6,262 nt of DNA from assembly GCA_039680225.1 (NCBI GenBank), contig JBDKTK010000219.1:1-6262 (forward strand). Reading direction: 5' to 3'. The stretch comes from JBDKTK01 sp039680225. GTDB lineage: Bacteria > Desulfobacterota > Syntrophia > Syntrophales > UBA4778. This document shows positions 1 to 6,262 of the stretch, piece after piece. The notes under the pieces were generated by a model. The model was given only the letters and a program-made list of their open reading frames with translations, did not search any database and was not told the origin of the DNA. Position 1 is the stretch's first letter. Every line of letters starts with the position of its first letter. Position numbers and translations under genes: made by a program.

Positions 1-245
1 TTATCGCGGATGTAGTAGACTACCGACCCGTCGTGCCGGTAACCGCCGATCTCTATGCGCGGCAGCCTCTTCCTCCTGGTGAACTTGACGGCATTGGAAA
101 TCAGGTTTGCGAAAACCTGCCGCAGCAGGACCGGGTCGCCCATGACTTCCGGGAAACTGTCGAATTTGAAACGCACGTTTCTCCCTGCCTTCTGCAAGTC
201 CCATTGATTCAGAATATCCTTAACGATCCGGTTGACGTTCAGTTT
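1..245 (-). pseudogene. Severed ATP-binding (HATPase_c) part of the PAS histidine kinase, partial at window edge
   Basis: Reading the minus strand directly beyond the TAG at 246-248, the same frame stays open for 81 codons to the window edge. It begins KLNVNRIVKDIL, continues with MGDPVLLRQVFANLIS, and has a good N box, NLISNAVKFT, at codons 47-56. It ends in VVYYIRD, which in this family normally leads into the G1 box (DNG). This is the expected start of a GHKL/HATPase_c domain, which binds ATP and supplies phosphate to the HisKA histidine. The sequence joins the upstream kinase with no frameshift and no missing linker, so it is the rest of the same gene rather than a separate one. The only early in-frame ATG is at 141-143, just before the N box, and a restart there would lose the first part of the fold. 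It is called a pseudogene fragment on the assumption that the stop is real and is not suppressed. Confidence 0.75.
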
Positions 246-2624
246 CTAAGTGTGCACCTCCCGGCTGGATACCCTGGCCAGGGATAGCAGTCCCTGGATC
301 AGGTCTTCCATGACCTTTGTGTTTTTCAGGATCAGGTTGAAGAATTTGAAACCCTGGCTGTCCAGTCCGACCGAGTGCTCTTTCAGGATTATTTCCGCAA
401 ACTGGTGCACGGCGCGCAGGGGGTATCGCAGGTCATGCGAGATCGAATAGCTGAAACTTTCCAGCTCCCTGTTGATCTCCTCAAGCTGCCTCTTCCTCTT
501 TTCCGCCTCAATTGCCCTTTTGCGGGACTCGATGGTGATCTCGCGGAGCTTTTCCTCCCCGCGCTTGCGTTTTGTAATATCGTGGAAAATGGTGATGTTT
601 TTCAGGACGCCGTCCCTGTCCCGGAAGACCCGGCTGGATATCTCGACGGGGAAGGGGGTCATATCCCGGCGGAGAAACGCCAGCTCGCCGCGGAAGAAGC
701 CGTTATCAGCGCGGAGCTTTTTCGCCTTGGTCAGGCGCGGGTCTTTCTCATCCATAAACCCCTGGCGGCCTGTCCTGCGGATTTCCTCTTCGGAGCGGCC
801 CAGTATCCGGCAGGCTTCGGGATTTGCCGACAGGATCTGCCCGTCCGATTGGGTGACAAGGATCCCTTCCATGCTGTTTTCGAAAATGGTCCGGTATTTT
901 TCCTCGCTCTCCCGCAAGGCGTCTTCCGCGCGGCGCTGCTCCGTTATATCGGTCACCCCCCCGATATGCTCGACTATCTGCCCGTTTTCATATTGGAAAT
1001 AGACAAGATCGCGGACGAGCCTGTATTGTCCGCTCTGATGACGGATCCGGTATTCAAAGGTATGGCACTGTTCCTTATTGGAGTACGCTTCCCTGATTTC
1101 CCGGGCGACCCTTTCGAGATCGTCGGGATGGATATTGCTGAGCCACCACTGGAAATCCGGCGCTTCAGGCGAATCGACTCCCAGCAACTCCTTGATCCCG
1201 TGCGCGCCCCGGACGGCGCCGGATTTCAAATCGACATCGTAAACGACCGCATGTGCCGCTTCGGAAACAAACCGAAACCGCCTTTCGCTCTGGAACAGGG
1301 CCTCTTCCGCGCGTTTTCGTTCCGTGATATCCTGAAAATATATTGAGAGGCCCTCGGAGGAAGGATACCCATGGATCTCCAGCCACAGGTTCATCGAAGG
1401 TATAAACTCCTCAAAATGGACCGGCTTTGATTGGTCCATAGCCATGATCATTTCCTGAAAATTACGGAAACCTTCAGCGCCCGGCATCAGATCACAGAGG
1501 GTCTTTCCCATGATACTTGCGCGGGGGGTATGAAAAATTCTGCCGGCTGATTCATTGACGTAATTAAACCGCCAATGTTTGTCGACGGACACGAATCCGT
1601 CAGTTATGCTTTCCAGGGTTGAGATGAGCCTCTGATGCGTCTGCCTGAGAGACTCTTCGGCGCTCTTGCGGGCCGTTACATCCCGGGTGACGCCTCGGTA
1701 GCCGATCAAGGCGCCTTCCGCGTTGAAATACGGCGCGGCATTGGTTTCCACGATTACCTTGTGGCCGTCCTTGTGCATCAAAGCCACTTCGACCGATTCG
1801 ATTTTCCCTTCCCGTCTCATTATCTCCAGAAGAGTGTCTCGAAAAGCGGCAGCTTTGCCCTGTTCGAATAATTCAGACGGCTTGCGGCCCTCCAATTCAG
1901 ACGGATCGTATCCAAGTATATTCCTGACCTGTCTGCTCACGTAAATAATCCGGCCGTCGGCCGCAGTTTCAAAGATGATATCGTCAACCTTTTCGACGAG
2001 GTCGTAATATCTCTTGCGGCTTTCGACCAGCTCCTCATTTGTCCTGGACAGGTCTTCCGCGAGCTTTCTCAAGCCCTCCCGGGAAGCAATGAGTTCGGCT
2101 TCCGACTTCTTCCTCCCGGTTATATCCTGAAGAAATACCGCCAGGCCCTCGGGTGTGGGATACACGTGGCATTCCAGCCAGATGTTCAGCGGCTCGGGGT
2201 AGAATTCCTCAAAATGGACCGGCACATTTTCCTTGAGGGCCCGGTGGAACTCGGGATTGAATTTAAGGTACCGTGTCTGGGAACAGATTTGCCATCCAAC
2301 CCGGCCGATCAGCTCCTCACGTTTCCTCCGCAATATCTTGCATGCTTTCTCATTGATGTACAAACAGCGCCATTTCCTGTCACAGAAAAAGAACCCGTCG
2401 GTAATGTGCTCCGCCTTTATTGCGAATTGTGCATGAGTAATGCGGAGCTGGTCTGCAGTCTCATGCCTGAGGGCTTTGTTCAAATTCGATATCTTGCGTT
2501 TCTGCAGGGAGATGTTTTCCCGGAGGCGGGCGTTTTCATCTCTGAGCTTAGCCAGCTCTGAATCACGCCGTACCGGATCACAGTTTTCTTCATGATCTGG
2601 ATAGATAAGTTTCCTGATGGTCAT
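246..2624 (-). CDS. Multi-PAS sensor histidine kinase, ends at an in-frame amber codon before the ATPase domain
   Basis: A soluble two-component sensor protein of 792 residues with no signal peptide or membrane segment, so it should act in the cytoplasm. A short charged, coiled-coil-like N-terminus (about 21-65) precedes five PAS domains at roughly 66-176, 202-322, 331-442, 447-566 and 573-690. Most end in the usual PAC exit motif (FQDIT, GVTDIT, FHDIT). PAS1 and PAS3 are closely related to each other. A helical linker leads to a phytochrome-kinase-like HisKA domain (about 715-785) with H box SYSISHDLRYPLR; His730 is the predicted phosphoacceptor. The start ATG at 2624 has an AGGA Shine-Dalgarno 4 nt upstream. 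The protein stops right after HisKA (REVHT-stop), where family members continue into HATPase_c, and that domain follows in the same frame at 245-1. As read, the product could not autophosphorylate. The ligand is unknown. The gene lies 72 nt downstream of the hemerythrin gene, and co-transcription is possible. Confidence 0.9.
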   Translation of the reverse strand: MTIRKLIYPDHEENCDPVRRDSELAKLRDENARLRENISLQKRKISNLNKALRHETADQLRITHAQFAIKAEHITDGFFFCDRKWRCLYINEKACKILRRKREELIGRVGWQICSQTRYLKFNPEFHRALKENVPVHFEEFYPEPLNIWLECHVYPTPEGLAVFLQDITGRKKSEAELIASREGLRKLAEDLSRTNEELVESRKRYYDLVEKVDDIIFETAADGRIIYVSRQVRNILGYDPSELEGRKPSELFEQGKAAAFRDTLLEIMRREGKIESVEVALMHKDGHKVIVETNAAPYFNAEGALIGYRGVTRDVTARKSAEESLRQTHQRLISTLESITDGFVSVDKHWRFNYVNESAGRIFHTPRASIMGKTLCDLMPGAEGFRNFQEMIMAMDQSKPVHFEEFIPSMNLWLEIHGYPSSEGLSIYFQDITERKRAEEALFQSERRFRFVSEAAHAVVYDVDLKSGAVRGAHGIKELLGVDSPEAPDFQWWLSNIHPDDLERVAREIREAYSNKEQCHTFEYRIRHQSGQYRLVRDLVYFQYENGQIVEHIGGVTDITEQRRAEDALRESEEKYRTIFENSMEGILVTQSDGQILSANPEACRILGRSEEEIRRTGRQGFMDEKDPRLTKAKKLRADNGFFRGELAFLRRDMTPFPVEISSRVFRDRDGVLKNITIFHDITKRKRGEEKLREITIESRKRAIEAEKRKRQLEEINRELESFSYSISHDLRYPLRAVHQFAEIILKEHSVGLDSQGFKFFNLILKNTKVMEDLIQGLLSLARVSSREVHT

Positions 2625-2696
2625 ACATTCCTGAATTTAATAATAAATCTGAGAGTTTATACACGAAAAGGAATGATCGCTCCATCAGGGGGACCC

Positions 2697-3278
2697 TTAT
2701 TTGGCGCTTCCGGAACTCTTAGGTGAAGAAGCTGTTTCCGTCTTCGGGAACTTTATTTCCAGATACTTGCCTATCAGTATCGTCGCGGGATAGAGCACTT
2801 GTTCTTCATTTTGGGCATGAAGAATCAAATCGGCGGCAAATCGGGCGTACTCGGGTTTGTTCTCATCATGCGACGCGGAAGAGAGCTTTTTCAGGGATAG
2901 GACAATGGCTTCGTGTTCCTGGAGCATTTTCTTGTAATTGGTTTTAAGCCGGTTTGCCAGAGGGATAGCTTCAGCCATCTGCGGGTCCAGGTTCCCCTCG
3001 GAAAGCGGCACCAGCAATCCTAAAGGCGGGAGCGCATATTCCTCTTCCTCAAGGAAATGCGGCCGCAGTTTCTCCTCGACTTCCTCCGCAGCCGCTGCGG
3101 TCTTGCCGCCCGAGTTAAGGGCTTTTTCCAGCACGGTATGCAGGTTGTCATGTTCGGCCTTCAAGGCCGGGGGGATCTTTATTGAATTCATATTTTCTCC
3201 TGCGCCGATATTTTGACCAAATGACAAATAAGAAAAACATATTAAGATGAAGGATACGGACATGAATTTATATTTCAT
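2697..3278 (-). CDS. Exported hemerythrin-like (HHE domain) protein
   Basis: A 193-residue protein. Residues 1-21 form a signal peptide: a Lys-containing start, the hydrophobic run SFILICFSYLSF, and likely cleavage near FG-QN. The mature protein should therefore be periplasmic or secreted. The rest fits a hemerythrin-like four-helix bundle. Candidate di-iron ligands fall in the expected order: His43 and/or His47 (AEHDNLH), His74 and Glu78 (HFLEE), His122 (QEHEA), His154 and Glu158 (HAQNEE). Hemerythrins bind oxygen, NO or iron at such a site; the substrate here is not known. The sequence between the second and third helices is longer than in minimal HHE domains, and the C-terminus is a Ser/Lys-rich tail (SSPKSSGSAK). 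An AGGA motif lies only 2 nt before the ATG, unusually close; a GGGG run about 10 nt upstream may contribute. It sits upstream of the kinase on the same strand and diverges from kup. The domain call is firm and the role is inferred. Confidence 0.82.
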   Translation of the reverse strand: MKYKFMSVSFILICFSYLSFGQNIGAGENMNSIKIPPALKAEHDNLHTVLEKALNSGGKTAAAAEEVEEKLRPHFLEEEEYALPPLGLLVPLSEGNLDPQMAEAIPLANRLKTNYKKMLQEHEAIVLSLKKLSSASHDENKPEYARFAADLILHAQNEEQVLYPATILIGKYLEIKFPKTETASSPKSSGSAK

Positions 3279-3403
3279 ATTCCTGAGACCCCTTTTTCTT
3301 TCAGATTAAATGGGCTGGAACAGGATTTACCATCAGGCGAAAAATGTATTTATCATGCTGTTAAACCCTGATTCGGGGCCGGATTATTTTTCTTTTCTCA
3401 ACT

Positions 3404-3425
3404 ATTGTTCCGGTATATAACCCCG
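3404..3425 (+). promoter_or_regulatory. Conserved leader element, copy 1, just upstream of kup1
   Basis: This 22-nt segment reads ATTGTTCCG, G, TATATAA, C, CCCG and ends 3 nt before the ATG at 3429. It recurs at 5414-5435 before the second kup gene with two mismatches. TATATAA (3414-3420) resembles a sigma70 -10 box. If it is one, transcription would begin only a few nucleotides before the ATG, giving an almost leaderless message. I see no convincing -35 at normal spacing, so an operator or translational signal is equally possible. Its conservation outside the coding frame supports a regulatory role. Confidence 0.45.
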
Positions 3426-3428
3426 CAA

Positions 3429-5255
3429 ATGAAGGCGTTATTTAAAGCCGCTCCCGGGGAATCCTACTGGGGCGGCGTCATCAAATCCATGGGGCTTGTT
3501 TTCGGCGACATCGGGACCAGCCCCATTTATACCCTTACCGTTATCTTTGCCATGAGCAGGCCGACCCCGGACCATGTTTTCGGGATCATTTCCCTGATAT
3601 TCTGGACCCTCGCCCTCCTTGTTACAGTGCAGTACGCATGGCTCGCCATGAGCCTCGGCTACAAGGGCCAGGGCGGCGGCATCATGCTCCGGGAAACCCT
3701 CTTGAAAGTCATGAAAAAAGGGCGCGCTGTTTCTGTTGCGGGTTTTATTGCCTATATCGGCGTGTCCCTGCTACTGGGAGACGGGGTCATAACTCCCGCC
3801 ATCAGTATCCTGTCCGCGGTTGAAGGGACCCTGCTCATCCCCGGGCTGGAAGATGTAGGGCAGCAGTACCTCATACTGATCGCGGCGCTCATCGCCGTGG
3901 CCCTCTTCTCGATCCAGCACCGCGGCACCGATAGGGTTGCCTGGACATTCGGGCCGATCATGGTGGTCTGGTTCGCCGCCCTCGCCCTTTCCGGGGCCCT
4001 CTCCATGATTTCCAGGCCGGAAATAGTAAAGGTGATCAACCCGCTTTGCGCTATTGACTATATGGTCCACAACGGGTTTGCAGGTTTCGTGGTCCTGTCC
4101 GAAGTCATTCTGTGCGCCACCGGCGCCGAGGCCATGTTTGCCGACATGGGGCACCTCGGGCGCTGGCCCATACTCCGGGCGTGGATGTTCGTCTTTGCGG
4201 CGATTTTTCTCAACTACATGGGGCAGGGGACCTTTGTGATGATGCACCCGGAAGCAAAGAATATCCTTTTCAGCATGGTCCAGCATGAGGCGCCGGTGCT
4301 GTATATCCCGTTCCTGGTCCTGACGGTTATCGCCACAATCATTGCCTCCCAGGCCATTATCAGCGGGGTGTTTTCGATCGTGTACCAGGGGATCACGACG
4401 CGCATCATGCCCATGTTCAAGGTGAGCTATACGTCGAGCGAGCTGCAATCGCAGATTTACATCGGGGCGGTCAACGGGTTCCTGCTGATATGCGTAATAT
4501 TGATGATGCTCATTTTCCAGAATTCGGCAAACCTGGCGGCCGCGTACGGCCTGGCGGTCATGGGATCGATGACGGCCGAGATGCTGCTTATCATCCTGAT
4601 CCTCACAAAGATCCAGAGATGGAAGCTCCCGATAGCCCTGGCTATCTGCATATTGGATTTCATTTACCTGTCTTCCACCTTGACCAAGATACCGGACGGC
4701 GCTTACTGGTCCCTCGTAATCGCCTCTATCCCCCTTGTGACAATGCTGATCTTCATCAAGGGACAGAAGCTCCTCTTCCGATCCCTGAGGCCGCTGGACA
4801 TTGATACGTTCCTCGTGAGCTACGAACAGATATATGCCAAGCTCAGGATCCCCGGGACTGCTCTTTTCTTCACCCGCAGCTGGAATGTCGTGCCGCCCTA
4901 TGTGATCCACTGCATCCTGCGAAGCAATATTATCTACGAGAACAACATATTCATTTCAATAATACGGACGGAAGAACCCTTCGGAGTTGACGTGAGATGG
5001 CGCAAGGGGATCGGGACGGGACTTTCGTCCTTCGAGATACTCGCGGGCTACAGGGAGGTCCTGGATATAGAGTCCATCCTGAACGCAAACGGCATATACG
5101 AAAAAGTTATCTTTTACGGCATTGAGGACATCGTCACGAACAACCCCGTGTGGCTGGTCTTCAGCTTCATAAAAAAGAACACCCCCAATTTCGTGCAGTT
5201 CTACAAGCTGCCGCAGAGCAAGCTGCAGGGGACTGTTACCCGCCTCGAGATATAG
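3429..5255 (+). CDS. kup: KUP/HAK/KT family potassium transporter, first tandem copy
   Basis: A 608-residue inner-membrane potassium uptake protein, close to the 622 residues of E. coli Kup, which works as a K+/H+ symporter. About twelve hydrophobic segments occupy residues 14-444, followed by a soluble C-terminal domain (about 445-608) that ends RLEI, like the VEI end of Kup. Family signatures are clear: GDIGTSPIY (26-34), GDGVITPAIS (117-126), GTDRVAWTFGPIM (166-178), GAEAMFADMGHLG (232-244), ASQAIISGVFS (306-316) and NLAAAYGLAV (368-377). Asp27, Asp118 and Glu234 match the acidic positions Asp23, Glu116 and Glu229 linked to K+ transport in E. coli Kup. The usual GEGG loop reads GQGGG (80-84). 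ATG 3429 is preferred to the in-frame TTG at 3405: the TTG region is conserved before copy 2 but out of frame there. There is no clear Shine-Dalgarno. The gene ends on TAG and is followed 184 nt later by a paralogue. Confidence 0.95.
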   Translation: MKALFKAAPGESYWGGVIKSMGLVFGDIGTSPIYTLTVIFAMSRPTPDHVFGIISLIFWTLALLVTVQYAWLAMSLGYKGQGGGIMLRETLLKVMKKGRAVSVAGFIAYIGVSLLLGDGVITPAISILSAVEGTLLIPGLEDVGQQYLILIAALIAVALFSIQHRGTDRVAWTFGPIMVVWFAALALSGALSMISRPEIVKVINPLCAIDYMVHNGFAGFVVLSEVILCATGAEAMFADMGHLGRWPILRAWMFVFAAIFLNYMGQGTFVMMHPEAKNILFSMVQHEAPVLYIPFLVLTVIATIIASQAIISGVFSIVYQGITTRIMPMFKVSYTSSELQSQIYIGAVNGFLLICVILMMLIFQNSANLAAAYGLAVMGSMTAEMLLIILILTKIQRWKLPIALAICILDFIYLSSTLTKIPDGAYWSLVIASIPLVTMLIFIKGQKLLFRSLRPLDIDTFLVSYEQIYAKLRIPGTALFFTRSWNVVPPYVIHCILRSNIIYENNIFISIIRTEEPFGVDVRWRKGIGTGLSSFEILAGYREVLDIESILNANGIYEKVIFYGIEDIVTNNPVWLVFSFIKKNTPNFVQFYKLPQSKLQGTVTRLEI

Positions 5256-5265
5256 GCATCACGGA

Positions 5266-5281
5266 GCGGCCGGCCGGTCGC
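5266..5281 (+). other. GC-rich hairpin after the kup1 stop codon
   Basis: GCGGCC, loop GGCC, GGTCGC forms a six-pair stem with one G-T wobble, starting 10 nt after the kup1 TAG. No T-run follows, so it is not a standard intrinsic terminator. It could protect the message 3' end or act with a factor. The fold was made by eye, and GC-rich sequence gives such stems by chance. Confidence 0.3.
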
Positions 5282-5307
5282 CCTGCATCGGATTACAGAA
5301 AAATTGT

Positions 5308-5321
5308 CCCCGCCGGCGGGG
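5308..5321. other. Perfect 14-bp GC palindrome between the kup copies
   Basis: CCCCGCCGGCGGGG is its own reverse complement and can fold as a five-pair stem with a CCGG loop. On the minus strand it is followed after about 4 nt by a T5 run, which resembles a weak terminator in that direction; on the plus strand there is no T-run. It could be a structural element in the kup2 leader, a binding site for a dimeric protein, or chance. The segment before kup1 has no counterpart. Confidence 0.35.
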
Positions 5322-5390
5322 GCGCAAAGGGTGCGGGTCGCCAGCGGGAATTGGAATCCGGGAAACCTACGTTTTGGTCGATTTAACTGT

Positions 5391-5402
5391 CTGAAATTTC
5401 AG
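5391..5402. promoter_or_regulatory. 12-bp palindrome upstream of kup2, candidate operator
   Basis: CTGAAATTTCAG is a perfect inverted repeat. It ends 11 nt before the conserved leader element and 37 nt before the kup2 ATG, where a dimeric regulator could overlap the promoter. An overlapping alternative pairing is AACTG with CAGTT. The equivalent position before kup1 is a T/C-rich run without symmetry, so any control here would be specific to kup2. No known regulator consensus is claimed. Confidence 0.3.
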
Positions 5403-5413
5403 TTGTCTCCCGA

Positions 5414-5435
5414 ATTGTTCCGTTATATAAGCCCG
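5414..5435 (+). promoter_or_regulatory. Conserved leader element, copy 2, just upstream of kup2
   Basis: This is the counterpart of 3404-3425, with ATTGTTCCG, T, TATATAA, G, CCCG: 20 of 22 positions match. It is followed by GGGA and the ATG at 5440. The distance from element to ATG is one nucleotide longer than in copy 1, so its TTG is out of frame with the gene. That shows the element is not translated here. The GGGGA touching the ATG is too close to be a normal Shine-Dalgarno. Confidence 0.45.
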
Positions 5436-5439
5436 GGGA

Positions 5440-6262
5440 ATGAAAGCACTGTTCAGGCCGGCTCCCGGCGAATCTTCCTGGGGCGGCGTCATCAAATCCA
5501 TGGGGCTTGTGTTCGGCGATATCGGGACAAGCCCCATTTACACTCTGACCGTTATCTTCGCCTTGAGCAGGCCGACGCCGGACCATGTCCTGGGAATTAT
5601 ATCCCTTATGTTATGGACCCTGATCATCCTTGTTACAGTCCAGTACGGATGGCTTGCCATGAGCCTGGGATACAAGGGGCAGGGCGGCGGCATCATGCTG
5701 CGGGAGACGCTGATAAAAGTAATGAAAAGGGGCCGCTCGGTGTCCTTTGCCGGCTTCCTCACCTATCTCGGCGTTTCCCTCCTCCTCGGGGACGGCGTAA
5801 TAACCCCGGCCATCAGCATCCTCTCCGCGGTTGAAGGGACCCTGCTTATCCCGGGCCTGGAGAATATCGGCCAGAATTACCTTATCCTGGCGGCCGCCCT
5901 TATTGCCGGCGCGCTCTTCTCGATTCAGAGCCGCGGGACCGATAAAGTCGCCTGGACTTTCGGGCCGGTGATGGTTTTCTGGTTTTCTGCCCTCGCTGTT
6001 TCCGGCCTGTTTTCGCTTTTGCAGATGCCGCAGATATTACGGGCCGTCAACCCGTTATACGCTTTGAACTTTCTCGCGGATAACGGATTTGCCGGATTCG
6101 TCATCCTGTCGGAAGTCATCCTGTGCGCGACCGGGGCCGAAGCCATGTTCGCCGATATGGGGCACCTGGGCCGCTGGCCAATACTACGGGCCTGGATGTT
6201 CGTTTTTGTTGCACTGGCCTTGAACTATCTGGGGCAGGGCACGTATGCCTTGCTCCACCCTG
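5440..6262 (+). CDS. kup: KUP/HAK/KT family potassium transporter, second tandem copy, 3' end beyond window
   Basis: An open frame of 274 codons from ATG 5440 to the window end with no stop or frameshift, covering the first seven or so membrane segments of a KUP transporter. It aligns without gaps to residues 1-274 of the upstream copy, with about 55 differences by hand count (about 80% identity). It keeps GDIGTSPIY, GQGGGIML, GDGVITPAIS and GAEAMFADMGHLG, including Asp27, Asp118 and Glu234. Most changes are conservative and fall in membrane segments or in the loop around residues 190-215; this pattern indicates selection for function rather than decay. The role should be K+ uptake at the inner membrane, as for copy 1. 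The separate leader with its palindromes suggests its own control. Completeness of the C-terminal half cannot be judged. Confidence 0.93.
   Translation, partial: MKALFRPAPGESSWGGVIKSMGLVFGDIGTSPIYTLTVIFALSRPTPDHVLGIISLMLWTLIILVTVQYGWLAMSLGYKGQGGGIMLRETLIKVMKRGRSVSFAGFLTYLGVSLLLGDGVITPAISILSAVEGTLLIPGLENIGQNYLILAAALIAGALFSIQSRGTDKVAWTFGPVMVFWFSALAVSGLFSLLQMPQILRAVNPLYALNFLADNGFAGFVILSEVILCATGAEAMFADMGHLGRWPILRAWMFVFVALALNYLGQGTYALLHP

Noticed and set aside
246..248. Pyrrolysine or other programmed recoding of TAG in the kinase
   Set aside because: kup1 ends properly on TAG after its expected C-terminal residues, so TAG acts as a normal stop here. No specific readthrough signal is visible. It remains a minor alternative in the finding.
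375..1346. 323-codon open frame on the plus strand inside the kinase
   Set aside because: It is antisense to a well-supported PAS kinase, shows no domain-like composition, and is explained by codon bias of the real gene.
3366..3397. Intrinsic terminator (ATTCGGGGCCGGAT followed by T-rich sequence) upstream of kup1
   Set aside because: The stem is four or so pairs with a wobble, and no plus-strand gene lies upstream to terminate.
3405..3428. TTG start adding eight residues to kup1
   Set aside because: The same leader is present before copy 2 but out of frame, and family members do not need the extra residues, so ATG 3429 is preferred.
3771..4910. 379-codon open frame on the minus strand inside kup1
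   Set aside because: It is antisense to KUP, rich in charged residues and His with no recognisable motif: a shadow frame.
5288..5375. c-di-GMP-I (GEMM) riboswitch, suggested by ACAG, CGCAAAG, CGGGTC and a late CGGG-AAACC
   Set aside because: The essential GGCAAACC-like 5' part is absent and the closing stems do not form convincingly by eye. Only a covariance search could revive it.
5256..5439. c-di-AMP (ydaO) riboswitch, expected before some K+ transporter genes
   Set aside because: The conserved ydaO blocks, such as GGGGTGAATC and CCGAACCCG, were not found.
5304..5834. 176-codon plus-strand frame across the spacer and the start of kup2
   Set aside because: It overlaps kup2 in another frame and has no family resemblance, whereas the 5440 frame is a clear KUP protein.

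Overview
The window looks like chromosomal DNA from a Gram-negative bacterium of moderately high GC content. A PAS-rich soluble sensor kinase, an exported hemerythrin-like protein and two tandem KUP transporters would suit an environmental, possibly anaerobic or microaerobic lineage such as the Desulfobacterota (former Deltaproteobacteria). That placement is a low-confidence impression, because no phylogenetic marker is present.

Layout: positions 1-3278 are on the minus strand and 3429-6262 on the plus strand, so the two blocks diverge from about 3279-3428. Reading the minus block in its transcription direction, there is first a 193-residue exported hemerythrin-like protein (3278-2697). After a 72-nt gap comes a 792-codon sensor histidine kinase with five PAS domains and a HisKA dimerisation/phosphoacceptor domain (2624-246). 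The kinase frame is closed by TAG at 246-248. The same frame then runs on without a stop to the window edge, and this continuation encodes the start of the kinase ATP-binding domain, including the N box. The kinase gene is therefore either broken by a nonsense mutation, affected by a sequencing error, or read through. Its 3' end lies outside the window.

The plus block holds two head-to-tail KUP/HAK/KT-type potassium transporters. The first (3429-5255, 608 aa) is complete. The second starts at 5440 and is cut by the window end after 274 codons; over that stretch the two are about 80% identical by hand count. A 22-nt leader element just upstream of both ATG codons is also conserved. The 184-nt spacer between them has GC-rich hairpins and palindromes that the first copy lacks, which suggests the copies are regulated differently.

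Functionally the window combines potassium uptake with a putative oxygen/redox-linked sensing pair. Any link between the two blocks is only their adjacency. I see no tRNA, rRNA, CRISPR array, insertion sequence or phage gene. The most notable points are the in-frame amber codon inside the kinase and the tandem kup duplication with its conserved leader.
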